Counted from the stretch's first letter, positions 34,498 to 44,902 are shown. The stretch: DNA of 64,000 nt from Erysipelotrichia bacterium (GCA_018333955.1 JAGXSD010000001.1:1-64000); one strand, 5' to 3'. Program-made: numbers and translations. The notes: a model not told the origin generated them from the letters alone.

Positions 34498-35386
34498 ACA
34501 TGATAGGGTTTAGATGGGCATTAAAGAAATGCATTAATTCGTTATAGGTTTGTTGACTTTCATCAAAATGCACAAATGTAATGGGAAAGACATGGAAGAG
34601 TGGTTTTGAAGCACCTTTTTTAAAGAATAGAGATTCATGAAGATGTCGACTCTCAACACATGCCTGAATCAAATCTAGCGTGTCTTGTTTGAGAAAATCT
34701 TCTTCACTCCCAATAATATAGCATGGTGGAGCATCTTGAATATAAGGCGTTGGATCAATTAAATACTTTACTAACTGTGATGAATGTGACTCATTGAACG
34801 CTAGTGAATCAAGAAATGATAACGTATCACTTCGCTTAATTTTACCCATAATGCAAATCAAGCCAATAGCCTTAATCTTTAGTTGGGGAATTTGAACATT
34901 GAAGCTATTCCATAGATCAGGTCGATTCAAAATCATAGAACATACTAATGATAAATAAGCTCCTGCGGAATCCCCCATCATGACGACATGATTCATATCA
35001 AGATGATACTGTGCTTGATGCGTGATAAGATGAATAAGTGAGTGAAAAATGGATTCCATTTGTTCAGGTAAAGTGGCTTCTTCTAGAAGTGGATAATCAA
35101 GGTTTACGACATTAAATCCTCGTTTTGCCATTTCAACACTCGCATGAAGATTGAGTTCTTTACTTCCATAAAACAAACCTCCACCATGAATCATAATACA
35201 GGTAGGTGCATGATTCGATCGTGTTGAATAGACAATATCAGCCTTGGTGTGATGTGTTTCATGGGTAATTATTTCTTTGATGAGTTCTGGTTGATACTTT
35301 GGAGGGCCTTGTAAGGCAAGCCTTGGTTTATCTAATGCCCCCATCGCACGTTTCATGAATTTCATCCTACTTAAAGCTTGTCTCAT
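34496..35386 (-). CDS. Alpha/beta hydrolase, HSL-type esterase
   Basis: The 296-residue esterase has the hormone-sensitive-lipase oxyanion motif HGGG (in MIHGGGLFYGS), the nucleophile in GDSAG and a late His in LFHVFPITFVH. This class cuts short acyl esters. I chose the ATG that has AAGGAA six bases upstream; this start overlaps the end of the glycosidase gene by about 20 bases, so the two are coupled. It may deacetylate sugars released by the GH3 enzyme. A terminator follows. Confidence 0.87.
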   Translation of the reverse strand: MRQALSRMKFMKRAMGALDKPRLALQGPPKYQPELIKEIITHETHHTKADIVYSTRSNHAPTCIMIHGGGLFYGSKELNLHASVEMAKRGFNVVNLDYPLLEEATLPEQMESIFHSLIHLITHQAQYHLDMNHVVMMGDSAGAYLSLVCSMILNRPDLWNSFNVQIPQLKIKAIGLICIMGKIKRSDTLSFLDSLAFNESHSSQLVKYLIDPTPYIQDAPPCYIIGSEEDFLKQDTLDLIQACVESRHLHESLFFKKGASKPLFHVFPITFVHFDESQQTYNELMHFFNAHLNPIM

Positions 35387-37763
35387 TTGAAGTTCCTTTG
35401 TCTTTGAATGATTTAATAAAGCCAACATTCATAATGTTTAATAGTCGTTGAATGGTTTTGGTGGATAACTTTCCTTTTGAAAAGTTGATGAGTGCTCGTA
35501 ATGGCATCTCGATGATCATATGTTCAATCATGGATTGATTAAATTCATCAGCCACTGATTTTTTTCCTGATTTGGAAAGTTTAAGCACGATCCATAATAA
35601 ACCTTTCCCAAGAGGATGAATCGAAACATCCTTTAGGGTTGAATTCAGGGTAAATGGTTTGAGTGGAGTCATGTTGGGAATAGGATGATTGAGTAATGAT
35701 TCAAAATCCTCTTGGGTTGGTCTAAAGTCTGCCTGTGGTTGAAAGTAAGGACTATGCCGCTCATCAATAATTTCATCATTGGATTGAATCATGATGCGTG
35801 ATGAATAAAAGAAGTCTTCACTGCTTGTTCCCACATGAATTAATACTTCACCAGCTTCACATTTACGTTGACCATCTTGAGTGAAGGCTAGTTCAGAAAT
35901 CGGAATGGCGATGGTAAACGTTTGAGATTCATGAGCAGCGATTTTTAATTTCTTAAATCCAATAAGAACAATTTTAGGTCTTACCACTTTACTTGCGACA
36001 TATTGGGCATAAACTTGAATAGTTTGAGCTCCATCGAGTGGTGATTGATTATGAATAATCCCTTGCACAACAATCTCATCATGGTGTAAATGGACATTTT
36101 CATTGAAAGTTTTAAAACTACTATAGCTTAGTCCATATCCAAAAGGATAAGCTGGTTTAATGCCTGCTGTTGATAACCATCGATATCCAACATAGATTCC
36201 TTCTCGATACTGAACTTGTTTTTCATGGCCTGGGAAATAGTGGTGTGATAAGTGATCTTCCATACGGTGCACAAAGGATTCAGCTAATTTACCACTTGGA
36301 TTCACATCACCAAATAGGACATCCATCAAAGCCTCTCCACTTGCTTGTCCACCAAGATACGCCTCAAGAATCGCTTGCGGTTGGTGGTGCCAAGGCATAA
36401 CAATCGAAGACCCATGACTACAACACACCACAACTTTTGGATGATGAGCACATAACGCTTCAATAAGTTTAATGTGACTTAATGGAAGGTTAGGATGCGT
36501 ACGATCAAATCCTTCACTTTCATATCGATCTGGTAATCCAACCATACATATGACCACATCAGCACGCTGTGCATGATTGATCGCATCTTGAATAAGATGA
36601 GGATCAACATCATCATGGTGGAGTTCATATCCTGGCGCATAGGTAAAGTGAACATGGGATGAAGACAAGGCATCATAGAGGGATACCACTTTGTGAGGAT
36701 GAATGAGACTGCTTCCACTTCCTTGATATCGTGGTAGTTTGGATAATTCCCCAATTATTGCGATGTTCATCGACTTATTAAGTGGTAAAAGATTGGACTC
36801 ATTCTTGAGTAAAACAATACCTTCAGATGCAATAATACGGGCTAAGTTATGATGATCATCCAAAGAACTTGGTGTGTGGGATTGTGACATGGTTAAAGAA
36901 GCTTTTTTAATCAGTTCAAGAATTGTTAAGACCCGAGCATCAAGTTCTTCAAGTGTTATCTTTCCTTGTTTCACACCATCCAAAATCACATCAATCTGAG
37001 ATTTGAGTCCTCCTGGCATTTCAACATCTTGGCCTGCCTTAATCCCTGCAATTCGATCATGATTGGCACCCCAATCTGTAATGACTGCGCCTTCATAACC
37101 CCATGTATCTCTTAATAAAGGATTAAGTAGTGAAGGATGCTCGGACATATAGTACCCATTGACTTTATTATACGCACTCATGATGGTCCATGGTTGGGCT
37201 TCACAAATGGCTTTCTTAAATCCTTTTAAGTAAATATCATGCATACTTCGCTCATCCACAATCACATCCACCACCATACGATGGCTTTCTTGATTATTTA
37301 GTGCAAAATGCTTTAAGCTTGTTCCAATGCCTTGAGATTGAACACCTTGAATCCATGCACTTGCCATTGAACCACTTAATAATGGATCTTCACTAAAGTA
37401 TTCGAAGTTGCGACCACAATAAGGATGGCGCTTAATATTCGCACCTGGACCAAGTATGACACTAACACCCTGATCTTTGCATTCTAACCCTAAGGCAATT
37501 CCCATGGCTTTAGCCAAGTCAACATTCCATGTGCTTGCGAGGGTGACTGCAGGAGGAAAGCATGTGGCCGGTTCTGAATCAGATAACCCCACATGATCTG
37601 GCGATTCCACTTGTTTACGTAATCCATGTGGACCATCGGTAAGCATCAAGGAAGGAATATTGAGTCGTGGAAACCCTCTTAAGTGCCAAAAATCTTGACC
37701 ACTGCAGAGTGATGCTTTTTCTTCTAGAGTAAGGAGTGAAAGTATTTTTTTAGTGTCAAACAT
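35367..37763 (-). CDS. Beta-glucosidase, glycoside hydrolase family 3
   Basis: The protein of 798 residues has the GH3 N-terminal barrel with LTDGPHGLR, KHFALNNQE (151-159) and the nucleophile Asp230 in VITDWGA. A GH3 C-terminal sandwich and a fibronectin-III-like domain follow (YPFGYGLSYSSF). The last 80 residues are an extra helical, charged tail (ALINFSKGKLSTKTIQRL) that some Bacillota GH3 enzymes carry. No signal peptide is present, so it acts inside the cell, probably on imported beta-glucosides or similar oligosaccharides. It is coupled to an esterase gene; no sugar transporter is adjacent. Confidence 0.93.
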   Translation of the reverse strand: MFDTKKILSLLTLEEKASLCSGQDFWHLRGFPRLNIPSLMLTDGPHGLRKQVESPDHVGLSDSEPATCFPPAVTLASTWNVDLAKAMGIALGLECKDQGVSVILGPGANIKRHPYCGRNFEYFSEDPLLSGSMASAWIQGVQSQGIGTSLKHFALNNQESHRMVVDVIVDERSMHDIYLKGFKKAICEAQPWTIMSAYNKVNGYYMSEHPSLLNPLLRDTWGYEGAVITDWGANHDRIAGIKAGQDVEMPGGLKSQIDVILDGVKQGKITLEELDARVLTILELIKKASLTMSQSHTPSSLDDHHNLARIIASEGIVLLKNESNLLPLNKSMNIAIIGELSKLPRYQGSGSSLIHPHKVVSLYDALSSSHVHFTYAPGYELHHDDVDPHLIQDAINHAQRADVVICMVGLPDRYESEGFDRTHPNLPLSHIKLIEALCAHHPKVVVCCSHGSSIVMPWHHQPQAILEAYLGGQASGEALMDVLFGDVNPSGKLAESFVHRMEDHLSHHYFPGHEKQVQYREGIYVGYRWLSTAGIKPAYPFGYGLSYSSFKTFNENVHLHHDEIVVQGIIHNQSPLDGAQTIQVYAQYVASKVVRPKIVLIGFKKLKIAAHESQTFTIAIPISELAFTQDGQRKCEAGEVLIHVGTSSEDFFYSSRIMIQSNDEIIDERHSPYFQPQADFRPTQEDFESLLNHPIPNMTPLKPFTLNSTLKDVSIHPLGKGLLWIVLKLSKSGKKSVADEFNQSMIEHMIIEMPLRALINFSKGKLSTKTIQRLLNIMNVGFIKSFKDKGTSNETSFK

Positions 37764-37905
37764 ATGGTTCTCCCATCTTTATCTATATCATAGCTTAAAA
37801 TCAATCATTTTTATCGGAGAATAAATATCATTGTATAATTTTGATATCTACTTAACATCGTTTGGTTTATGTTTTATACTTATCATAATATACATGAGGA
37901 ATAAT

Positions 37906-39006
37906 ATGATATATTTAATTGGAGTCACAAACCTAATCATTATGGGGATATTGATTTTTAATCTACCCTATATCCAAGACTCACATAAACTCAATGCGAA
38001 AGTATTCAGATTGTTGTTACTTGATGCTATGTTATTAGTATTGTTAGATTTGGGGCTTCGTTGGTCAACACAATTTTCTGAACCAACTCTAACCCATATG
38101 ATTAGACTGATTTATTACATCTTAATACCAAGTTATGTGACCTTATCCGCCTATTTTGCGCTAACTTGGGCTCATGGTATTGAAACATTTAATCAACGTC
38201 ATTTATGGTTGTTAATACCTTTAGGGTTAAATGTAATCAACATACTTCTCTGGAGTTTATCCTCGTTTCGATTTGAACCCTCTATGATTTTAAACTCCCC
38301 TTATGGTCTTTTCTTTGTGTTTACATCATTTCTACCCTTAGGTGTCACATTATTTAGATTAGTATGGTATTTTCGAAAAATCAATCTTACCTATGCCTAT
38401 GAGATCATTGTATTTTCCATTCCTGTAACTACAGCTGGAATACTTCAAGTTATTTATCCTGATATTCCACTATTTTGGAATGGTTCCATGATTTCATTTG
38501 TCTTGATATATTTTAGTCTGCATCATAATCACTCAATGATTGATACATTGACACAATGTGGTAACCGTCGAAAACTTAATTTAAAATTTCAACGCTTGAT
38601 AAACAGCCAATCCGAAAATTTACTTGGTTTCATTTTAATTGATTGTGACAACTTTAAATCTATCAATGATACTCATGGTCATCTTATTGGAGATCATGTG
38701 CTTATTGATGTAGCCCGGGTATTACAACGAAGTGTGTATTCTAACGATGAAGTGTTTAGATTAGGAGGAGATGAGTTCACCATTATTCTAGATGCGAAAA
38801 CACAGCTTGATTCATCAAAATGTGTTCATAGAATTAAATCAAATTTACATTATTTGAATTCAACACAGAAGTATCCATTTAAAATAGAGCTGAGTATAGG
38901 GTATCATACATTTGACTCTTTAACTCTCCCTTCACTTTCACAATGCATTGAAGTTGTGGATAAAAAAATGTATGATGATAAACGTCAAAAGAAAGGACTT
39001 TTATGA
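37906..39006 (+). CDS. Membrane-bound diguanylate cyclase (GGDEF)
   Basis: Seven hydrophobic segments fill about 200 residues, then DTLTQCGNRRKL opens the GGDEF domain, with LIDCDNFKSINDTHGH and the intact RLGGDEF. The RxxD inhibition site is missing (YSND at that place). I start at the ATG five bases after GAGGA; the frame is open further to TTG at 37831, but that TTG overlaps a perfect TATAAT (37834-37839) that looks like the promoter. The stop overlaps the start of the purine nucleoside phosphorylase gene by four bases. Its layout recalls the GGDEF protein encoded near 21000; the two may be paralogues. Confidence 0.9.
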   Translation: MIYLIGVTNLIIMGILIFNLPYIQDSHKLNAKVFRLLLLDAMLLVLLDLGLRWSTQFSEPTLTHMIRLIYYILIPSYVTLSAYFALTWAHGIETFNQRHLWLLIPLGLNVINILLWSLSSFRFEPSMILNSPYGLFFVFTSFLPLGVTLFRLVWYFRKINLTYAYEIIVFSIPVTTAGILQVIYPDIPLFWNGSMISFVLIYFSLHHNHSMIDTLTQCGNRRKLNLKFQRLINSQSENLLGFILIDCDNFKSINDTHGHLIGDHVLIDVARVLQRSVYSNDEVFRLGGDEFTIILDAKTQLDSSKCVHRIKSNLHYLNSTQKYPFKIELSIGYHTFDSLTLPSLSQCIEVVDKKMYDDKRQKKGLL

Positions 39007-39833
39007 AATATTCTCATCAAATCAATGATAGTCTTGCCTATATCAAGCATCATGTCTCAAGTAAACCTACCATTGGACTTGTCCTAGGCTCAGGGTTAGG
39101 TGATCTAAGCCAACATGTCCAACAACACATCGAAATTCCCTATAAAGATATCCCTCATTTCCCAGTGTCTACGGTAGCAGGCCATACTGGTTCACTCCTT
39201 TTTGGTACCTATCAAGGGCATGAGGTTGTCTTTATGCAAGGTCGATTCCATTATTATGAAGGATATACGATGAAAGAAGTTGTTTTTCCTTACTATGTAC
39301 TCAAAGCCTTGGGAGTAAAAACGATGATTCTAACCAATGCATGTGGAGGAATTAACTTATCCTATCAACCAGGAGATATTGTGGTGGTGGAAGATTTCAT
39401 TAATTTAGTACTCCAAAACCCACTCATTGGTGAAAACGACCCTGAACTAGGTCCTCGTTTTCCTGATATGACGCAACCCTATGATGAGAATTTACGACTT
39501 CATGCGCAACACTGTGCGGAAACACTCAATATTCCTTTTAAAACGGGTGTGTATGGTTTCTTTGCGGGACCTTATTATGAGACACGCGCCGAGATTCGTG
39601 CATATGGACAAATGGGATGTGATCTTATTGGGATGAGCACCGTGCCTGAAACTATTGCACTCAATCACATGGGTGTAAGAACGATTGTCTTTGCGGTTGT
39701 GACAAATATGGCGACTGGGATTCAGAATAAGAAGCATGATCATGCGCATGTGGTGGACATGGCCAAACAAGCGGCAGTGACATTATCACAATGGTTGGAA
39801 CTGTTTATTCAAACACTTCCAAACCAAAACTAA
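39003..39833 (+). CDS. punA: Purine nucleoside phosphorylase, PunA type
   Basis: The 276-residue trimeric-type phosphorylase splits inosine and guanosine with phosphate. GLVLGSGLGD is the phosphate loop, with HTGSL and GRFHYYEGY following. The purine site has GPYYETRAEIR, MGCDLIGMSTVPE and VTNMATGI. The Asn of TNMATG favours 6-oxopurines. It is coupled (ATGA) to the diguanylate cyclase before it and followed after nine bases by a small membrane protein gene. Confidence 0.95.
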   Translation: MKYSHQINDSLAYIKHHVSSKPTIGLVLGSGLGDLSQHVQQHIEIPYKDIPHFPVSTVAGHTGSLLFGTYQGHEVVFMQGRFHYYEGYTMKEVVFPYYVLKALGVKTMILTNACGGINLSYQPGDIVVVEDFINLVLQNPLIGENDPELGPRFPDMTQPYDENLRLHAQHCAETLNIPFKTGVYGFFAGPYYETRAEIRAYGQMGCDLIGMSTVPETIALNHMGVRTIVFAVVTNMATGIQNKKHDHAHVVDMAKQAAVTLSQWLELFIQTLPNQN

Positions 39834-39842
39834 GGAGGCATT

Positions 39843-40199
39843 ATGTTTACCTTTGAGTTTATCGTAAAAACTTTAGTATCGGCTCTTATCATCACCATCA
39901 TTGCGACCATTAGTCGCAGAAGTACTCTCATTGGAGGACTCATTGCCTCATTACCTCTCACAAGTATCCTTGCTTTAATATGGATGTATCATGATGGGAG
40001 TAGTGTTCAATCCATGATTGAGTTATCAACCATTATCTTTTGGATGGTCATTCCTTCTTTAATTTTCTTTATTGTTTTCCCGATTCTTTTAAAGATGAAT
40101 GTTCACTTCTATGTCGCCTTAATTGGTGCAAGTGTGGTACTCATCATCACCTATGCACTTTACACCCAGATTTTATTAAGATTTAATATCCGACTATAA
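39843..40199 (+). CDS. DUF3147 small membrane protein
   Basis: The 118-residue protein has four membrane segments. ISRRSTLIGGLIASLPLTSILALIW is the recognisable DUF3147 pattern; the family has no known function. A perfect AAGGAGG site precedes the ATG. It closes the operon with the diguanylate cyclase and purine nucleoside phosphorylase genes, and a terminator follows. Confidence 0.82.
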   Translation: MFTFEFIVKTLVSALIITIIATISRRSTLIGGLIASLPLTSILALIWMYHDGSSVQSMIELSTIIFWMVIPSLIFFIVFPILLKMNVHFYVALIGASVVLIITYALYTQILLRFNIRL

Positions 40200-40200
40200 A

Positions 40201-40230
40201 AAAACTCACAAGCTTCTGTGAGTTTTATTC
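40201..40230. terminator. Bidirectional intrinsic terminator
   Basis: AAAACTCACA / TGTGAGTTTT is a perfect 10-bp stem between two convergent operons. Confidence 0.85.
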
Positions 40231-40989
40231 TTATGCGATAGTCCATCCACCATCAATGGTCATGGTTGATCCTGTAATCATTTCAGCGGCATCAGTGCAT
40301 AAATACATCACCATTGATGCAATATCATGGAGTTTGATAAGTTTCTTGATGGCTGATTTTTGAAGCATAATCTTAGTAATAACTTCATCTTCATCGATGC
40401 CATGAAGTCGTGCTTGATCCGCGATTTGTTTATCAACTAAAGGCGTTTTGACATAAGCTGGGCATATTGAGTTTACAGTAATGCCATAAGGGGCACCTTC
40501 TAAAGCGGAAACTTTAGTTAAGCCACTAAGACCATGTTTCGCACTAATGTAAGCAGACTTGAACTCAGATGCAACGAGTCCATGAATGGAGTTAAGATGA
40601 ATGATTCTTCCCCACCCTTGTTTCTTCATACTTGGCCAAACATACTTAGTAAGTAGAAATGGCGCAGTCAGCATCACATGAATCATATAGTCCCATTTAT
40701 CTTCATCAAAATCTTCAATGGAAGAGACATGCTGAAGGCCTGCAACATTCACAAGAATATCAACATATCCTGCTTTAGATAATACCTCATCAACGAGTTG
40801 CTTGCAGTCTTCTCTTTTTGAAATATCAGACACAACATAATCACATCCTAGTCGTTTCGCTTGAGCATGTAAGAGTTCTTCTTGCCTGTCTACCATAAAT
40901 ACATGATATTTTTGCGCTACAAAAGCTTCAGAGATTGCTAAACCAATCCCACTTGCAGCACCGGTGACAATGCAGACGTGTTGATTCAT
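40231..40989 (-). CDS. bdhA: D-3-hydroxybutyrate dehydrogenase
   Basis: The 252-residue SDR interconverts (R)-3-hydroxybutyrate and acetoacetate with NAD+. TGAASGIGLAI is the cofactor motif, VNVAG follows, and the active-site stretch NSIHGLVASEFKSAYISAKHG is the BdhA signature with catalytic Tyr and Lys. VYICPAYVKTPLVDKQI-like wording (SICPAYVKTPLVDKQI) and the helical lid up to LQKSAIKKLI also match BdhA. I start at the ATG behind GGAGGATAAT, four codons inside the longest frame. It is the last gene of the ketone-body cluster and ends at a terminator. Confidence 0.9.
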   Translation of the reverse strand: MNQHVCIVTGAASGIGLAISEAFVAQKYHVFMVDRQEELLHAQAKRLGCDYVVSDISKREDCKQLVDEVLSKAGYVDILVNVAGLQHVSSIEDFDEDKWDYMIHVMLTAPFLLTKYVWPSMKKQGWGRIIHLNSIHGLVASEFKSAYISAKHGLSGLTKVSALEGAPYGITVNSICPAYVKTPLVDKQIADQARLHGIDEDEVITKIMLQKSAIKKLIKLHDIASMVMYLCTDAAEMITGSTMTIDGGWTIA

Positions 40990-41088
40990 ATTATCCTCCA
41001 CTGGGTGAATGAATGTTCATATTCATCGTATCAGAAACACAAGTTGTGTCAAGAAAAAATCCACACAATGGTGGATTTGTCCTGTATT

Positions 41089-41922
41089 TTAGTAAGTAAA
41101 GAATCCTTGACCTGTTTTACGACCGAGTTGATTTGCGCGAACTTTCTTTTTAAGAAGTTGATGAGGTTTGTATTTATCTCCTAATTCTTCAAATAAAGTT
41201 TCCATAATGGCTAAACAAACATCAAGTCCAATAAGATCTCCGAGTGCTAATGGACCCAGTGGATGGTTAGCACCAAGTTTCATGGCAGTATCAATATCTT
41301 CTGCACTTGCAACACCTTCATGTAGACATGCAATTGCTTCATTAATCATTGGAATAAGAATACGATTCACAACAAACCCTGGAGCTTCATTCACGATGAC
41401 TGGAGTTTTGTTGATGGCTAAGACAACTTCTCTAACCTTTTCAACAACATTCACATCAGTGACTTGTCCAGAAATGATTTCAACAAGTGCCATCATCGGA
41501 ACTGGATTAAAGAAATGCATTCCAATGACTTGAGTTGGACGTTGTGTGGCCATAGCTACTTCAGTAATGGATAATGATGAAGTGTTAGTGGCTAAGATAG
41601 CTTCTACTTTCACAACTTGATCAAGTTCTTTAAAGATTGCTTTTTTAATATTGGCGTTCTCTGTTGCAGCTTCAATGACTAAATCACAATCCGCAATATC
41701 ACTGAGCTCACTTGAAAACACAATACGACTCATGATGTCATTCATCACTTCTTGAGTCATTTTGGCTTTTTCAACACTACGTGATAAATTCTTTTCAATG
41801 GATTTTTTTGATTTTGCGAGTGCATCCGCTTGGATGTCTCTTACGACTACATGGTATTGGCTTGCTAAGACTTGTGCAATACCAGAACCCATTACTCCTG
41901 ATCCAATAACTGCGATTTTCAT
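41089..41922 (-). CDS. hbd: 3-hydroxybutyryl-CoA dehydrogenase
   Basis: The 277-residue enzyme reduces acetoacetyl-CoA to (S)-3-hydroxybutyryl-CoA or the reverse. GSGVMGSGIAQVL binds NAD(P), ATNTSSLSI and GMHFFNPVPMM hold the catalytic Ser and His, and the helical C-terminal domain ends LGRKTGQGFFTY. This is the clostridial Hbd size. The stereochemistry is normally (S), whereas BdhA and the FabG-type reductase of the same cluster are (R)-specific families. A GGGAG site precedes the ATG, and a hairpin lies between it and the permease gene. Confidence 0.94.
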   Translation of the reverse strand: MKIAVIGSGVMGSGIAQVLASQYHVVVRDIQADALAKSKKSIEKNLSRSVEKAKMTQEVMNDIMSRIVFSSELSDIADCDLVIEAATENANIKKAIFKELDQVVKVEAILATNTSSLSITEVAMATQRPTQVIGMHFFNPVPMMALVEIISGQVTDVNVVEKVREVVLAINKTPVIVNEAPGFVVNRILIPMINEAIACLHEGVASAEDIDTAMKLGANHPLGPLALGDLIGLDVCLAIMETLFEELGDKYKPHQLLKKKVRANQLGRKTGQGFFTY

Positions 41923-41946
41923 ATATTTTCTCCCTCACATACAACC

Positions 41947-41974
41947 AATGCTTCCCAAAAAGATGGGAAGCATT
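41947..41974 (-). promoter_or_regulatory. Intercistronic hairpin between the permease and hbd genes
   Basis: AATGCTTCCC / GGGAAGCATT is a perfect 10-bp stem with an 8-base loop. No T-run follows in the reading direction, so it may protect or process the mRNA or only partly stop transcription. Confidence 0.55.
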
Positions 41975-41999
41975 AGCGTACACTATGTTGATTTTAAGA

Positions 42000-43325
42000 T
42001 TAAAGGATTCCGAAACCAGCCATGATGATACCAACGATGACAGAAACGATTGGGATCAACGTAGCAACCATGAAGATATCAAGATATGAATCTTTATGAG
42101 TCATAGAAGTAACAGCTAGTAATGTTAATACCGCACCGTTATGAGGTAAAGTATCAAGTCCACCTGATGACATTGAAGCAATACGGTGGAACGCTTCTAG
42201 AGGAATTCCAGAAGAAGCAGATAGAGCAACGAAGTTTTCTCCTAAAGCAGCAAGAGCAATACCCATACCGCCTGATGCAGATCCTGTAGCACCAGCTAAG
42301 ATGTTAACAGCAACAGCTTCAGCAATAAGTGGGTTACCTTCGATACCTAATACAGCATCAGTTAAAGTTTTGAAACCAGGAACCGCGCGAACGACAGCAC
42401 CGAAACCTACAGCTGCAGAAGTGTTGATGATAGCAAGAACGGATCCAGCAGCACCCGCGTTAACTGTGTTAACAACGTTAGGCATACGTTTCCAGAATAA
42501 TAAGATTGCTAATACAACACCAAGCACTAATGATTCAATAATAACGATTGGTCCACGTCCGAATGTTGCAGTAAAGTTTTCAACACCCATAACAGTAGCA
42601 ATGTTTAATGACACGATAACTGCTAATAATGGAAGTAATGAAAGTCCCCAGTGTGGAAGTTTGCCTTCTTTTTCTTCAACTTTTTTGTCTAATTCAACGT
42701 AAACAACACCTTTTGCAGTATATTGTTTTTCACGGTAAGTTAACCAAGCCATACCGCCACCTAGCATAATTAATGCACCAACTAGACCCATGACAGGAGC
42801 AGCAGCTGCAGTAGTACCAAAGTATTGGATAGGAATTAAGTTTTGGATTTGTGGTGAACCAGGAAGAGCAGTCATAGTGAATGTGAATGATCCTAATGCG
42901 ATTGCTCCTGGAATTAAACGACGAGTAATATTTGCTTCACGGTATAATGCTAAAGCGATTGGATAGATAGCGAATACGACGACGAATAGTGAGATACCAC
43001 CGTAAGTTAATACAGCAGCAGCTAAGACGACCGCTAATATAGCGAATTTCTTACCAATAAGCTCAACAACGAAGTGTGCAACAGAACGTGCTGCGCCAGT
43101 TTCGTCCATAATTTTTCCAAAAATAGCACCTAACATAAACACTGGGAACCAAGATTTTGCAAATCCTACGAATCCAGTCATGTAAGTATCAGTGTAAGCT
43201 GGAATTAATTCTAACCCCCCGGTTAATGCAACTACTAAAGCGGTGATTGGTGCGACCCAAATGATGGACATTCCTCTGTAAGCAAGGAACATAAGCAATG
43301 CTAATCCTAAAAATATACCCCACAT
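42000..43325 (-). CDS. GntP-family permease, probable 3-hydroxybutyrate or short hydroxy-acid transporter
   Basis: The 441-residue protein has about twelve membrane segments. AYRGMSIIWVAPITALVVAL at the start, GISLFVVVFAIYPIALAL, and ATGSASGGMGIAL with SGGLDTLPHNGAV near the end fit the GntP/CitMHS-like H+ symporters. Members next to bdhA and CoA-transferase genes are annotated as D-beta-hydroxybutyrate permeases, which fits here. The substrate is inferred from the neighbours. GAGGAGG precedes the ATG. The cluster from here to the thiolase gene uses more C-ending codons such as AAC, TTC and GTA/GTT than its surroundings, by eye, which suggests high expression. Confidence 0.85.
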   Translation of the reverse strand: MWGIFLGLALLMFLAYRGMSIIWVAPITALVVALTGGLELIPAYTDTYMTGFVGFAKSWFPVFMLGAIFGKIMDETGAARSVAHFVVELIGKKFAILAVVLAAAVLTYGGISLFVVVFAIYPIALALYREANITRRLIPGAIALGSFTFTMTALPGSPQIQNLIPIQYFGTTAAAAPVMGLVGALIMLGGGMAWLTYREKQYTAKGVVYVELDKKVEEKEGKLPHWGLSLLPLLAVIVSLNIATVMGVENFTATFGRGPIVIIESLVLGVVLAILLFWKRMPNVVNTVNAGAAGSVLAIINTSAAVGFGAVVRAVPGFKTLTDAVLGIEGNPLIAEAVAVNILAGATGSASGGMGIALAALGENFVALSASSGIPLEAFHRIASMSSGGLDTLPHNGAVLTLLAVTSMTHKDSYLDIFMVATLIPIVSVIVGIIMAGFGIL

Positions 43326-43348
43326 AAAATTTTCCTCCTCTTCTGTGG

Positions 43349-44902
43349 TTAAATTTTAATGCCGACTTTTGGTTCCATGAAGATGCGAGCATCCATGGTT
43401 TTGAGGTTTTCACTGATGACTGGTTTGAAGTCCATGTATGCAAGGACATCTTTCTCAAGGTCTACACCTGGAGCAATCTCAGTTAAAACAACGCCTTGTG
43501 GTCCTAGTTCGAATACAGCACGCTCAGTGATGTACATGACAGGTTGTCCTACTTCTAATGCATAGTCTCCACTGAAAGTAACTTGTTCAACAGCAGTGAC
43601 AAACTTCTTATTGCGTCCTTCAACAACAATATTCAACTTTCCATCTTTTGCTTCAACTTCCAAGCCACCTGCAGTAAATGTACCTAAGAAAATAACTTTC
43701 TTCGCATTTTGAGTGATGTTGATGAATCCACCTGCTCCTGCAATCTTAGGACCGAATTTAGATACGTTAATGTTTCCTTTAACGTCACATTCAGCTAAGC
43801 CTAGGTATGCAAGGTCTAATCCACCACCATCATAGAAGTCAAATTGGTAAGGTTGGTCAATGATGGCTTCTGGGTTGGTTGCAGCTCCAAAGCTTAAACC
43901 ACCGGCAGGAATTCCACCAATAGGACCAGGTTCAATTGTTAAGATCATAGCATTGCCAATGCCTTCTTCGTTTGCAACTTTTGCAACACCTTCTGGCATA
44001 CCAATACCTAAGTTAACAATTGCGTTAGGAATAAGTTCCATAGCAGCACGACGAGCAATAATCTTACGATCATCTAATTCCATCGGTTTCATGCTATTTA
44101 CTGGAACTTTAACAATACCGGTATAAGCAGCATTGTAATCTTCTGCAAATGTTTGCATATGATTCTTCATGTCAGCTACTTGAACGATAGTATCTACATA
44201 AATTCCAGGAACTTTAACTAGTTTAGGATCAAGTGTTCCAGCCTTAACGACTTTCTCTACTTGAACGATCACTTTACCACCAGAGTTCTTACATGCTTGC
44301 GCAATCGATAATACTTCAAGTGATCCAGCTTCTTTTTCCATAGTGACGTTTCCGTTTTCATCCGCATAAGTACCACGAATGAAAGCAAAGTCAATTGGGA
44401 AAGTTTTATACATTAGGTATTCTTTACCACGTAGTTCAATGAGTTCAACCATATCTTCTTTGGTAACTTCATTAAGTTTTCCACCTTGTAGACGTGGATC
44501 TACGAAAGTTTTTAAACCAACGCGAGTAATTGTACCTGGTTTGTTAGCAGCGATATCTCTAAATAAATGAGAGATACATCCTTGTGGGAAGTTGTACGCT
44601 TCAATTTTGTTATCTAAAGCAAGTTTTTGTACTTTAGGAACAAGACCCCAGTGACCACCAATAACACGTTTTAGTAATCCTTCGTGACCGAAGTGATTAA
44701 GTCCACGAGTCTTACCATCACCTTGACCCGCTGCGTAAACAAGTGTTAAGTTTCTTGGTTCACCTGTCTCAACAAAACGGTTTTCAATTGCGATTTCCAA
44801 TTCTTCTGGAACAGCATTACCAACGAATCCGCCGGTAGCAATTGTGCTGTTTGACGTCACTAATTTTACAGCCTCAGCTGCAGTCATAAATTTCACTGCC
44901 AT
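43349..44902 (-). CDS. Acetate/3-keto-acid CoA-transferase, YdiF type
   Basis: The 517-residue single-chain family I CoA-transferase fuses the alpha and beta halves. The beginning has [14 protein letters not shown], and the active-site Glu is Glu324 in [25 protein letters not shown] lies just before it. Enzymes of this group (YdiF, propionate CoA-transferase) move CoA between acetate, acetoacetate, propionate or 3-hydroxybutyrate. Here it would load acetoacetate or 3-hydroxybutyrate from acetyl-CoA. It is co-transcribed with the reductase before it and the permease after it. Confidence 0.92.
   Translation of the reverse strand: MAVKFMTAAEAVKLVTSNSTIATGGFVGNAVPEELEIAIENRFVETGEPRNLTLVYAAGQGDGKTRGLNHFGHEGLLKRVIGGHWGLVPKVQKLALDNKIEAYNFPQGCISHLFRDIAANKPGTITRVGLKTFVDPRLQGGKLNEVTKEDMVELIELRGKEYLMYKTFPIDFAFIRGTYADENGNVTMEKEAGSLEVLSIAQACKNSGGKVIVQVEKVVKAGTLDPKLVKVPGIYVDTIVQVADMKNHMQTFAEDYNAAYTGIVKVPVNSMKPMELDDRKIIARRAAMELIPNAIVNLGIGMPEGVAKVANEEGIGNAMILTIEPGPIGGIPAGGLSFGAATNPEAIIDQPYQFDFYDGGGLDLAYLGLAECDVKGNINVSKFGPKIAGAGGFINITQNAKKVIFLGTFTAGGLEVEAKDGKLNIVVEGRNKKFVTAVEQVTFSGDYALEVGQPVMYITERAVFELGPQGVVLTEIAPGVDLEKDVLAYMDFKPVISENLKTMDARIFMEPKVGIKI

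Noticed and set aside
41947-41974. Hairpin between the permease and hbd genes as a full terminator
   Set aside because: No T-run follows in the reading direction and the genes belong functionally together, so I list it as a regulatory or protective hairpin only.
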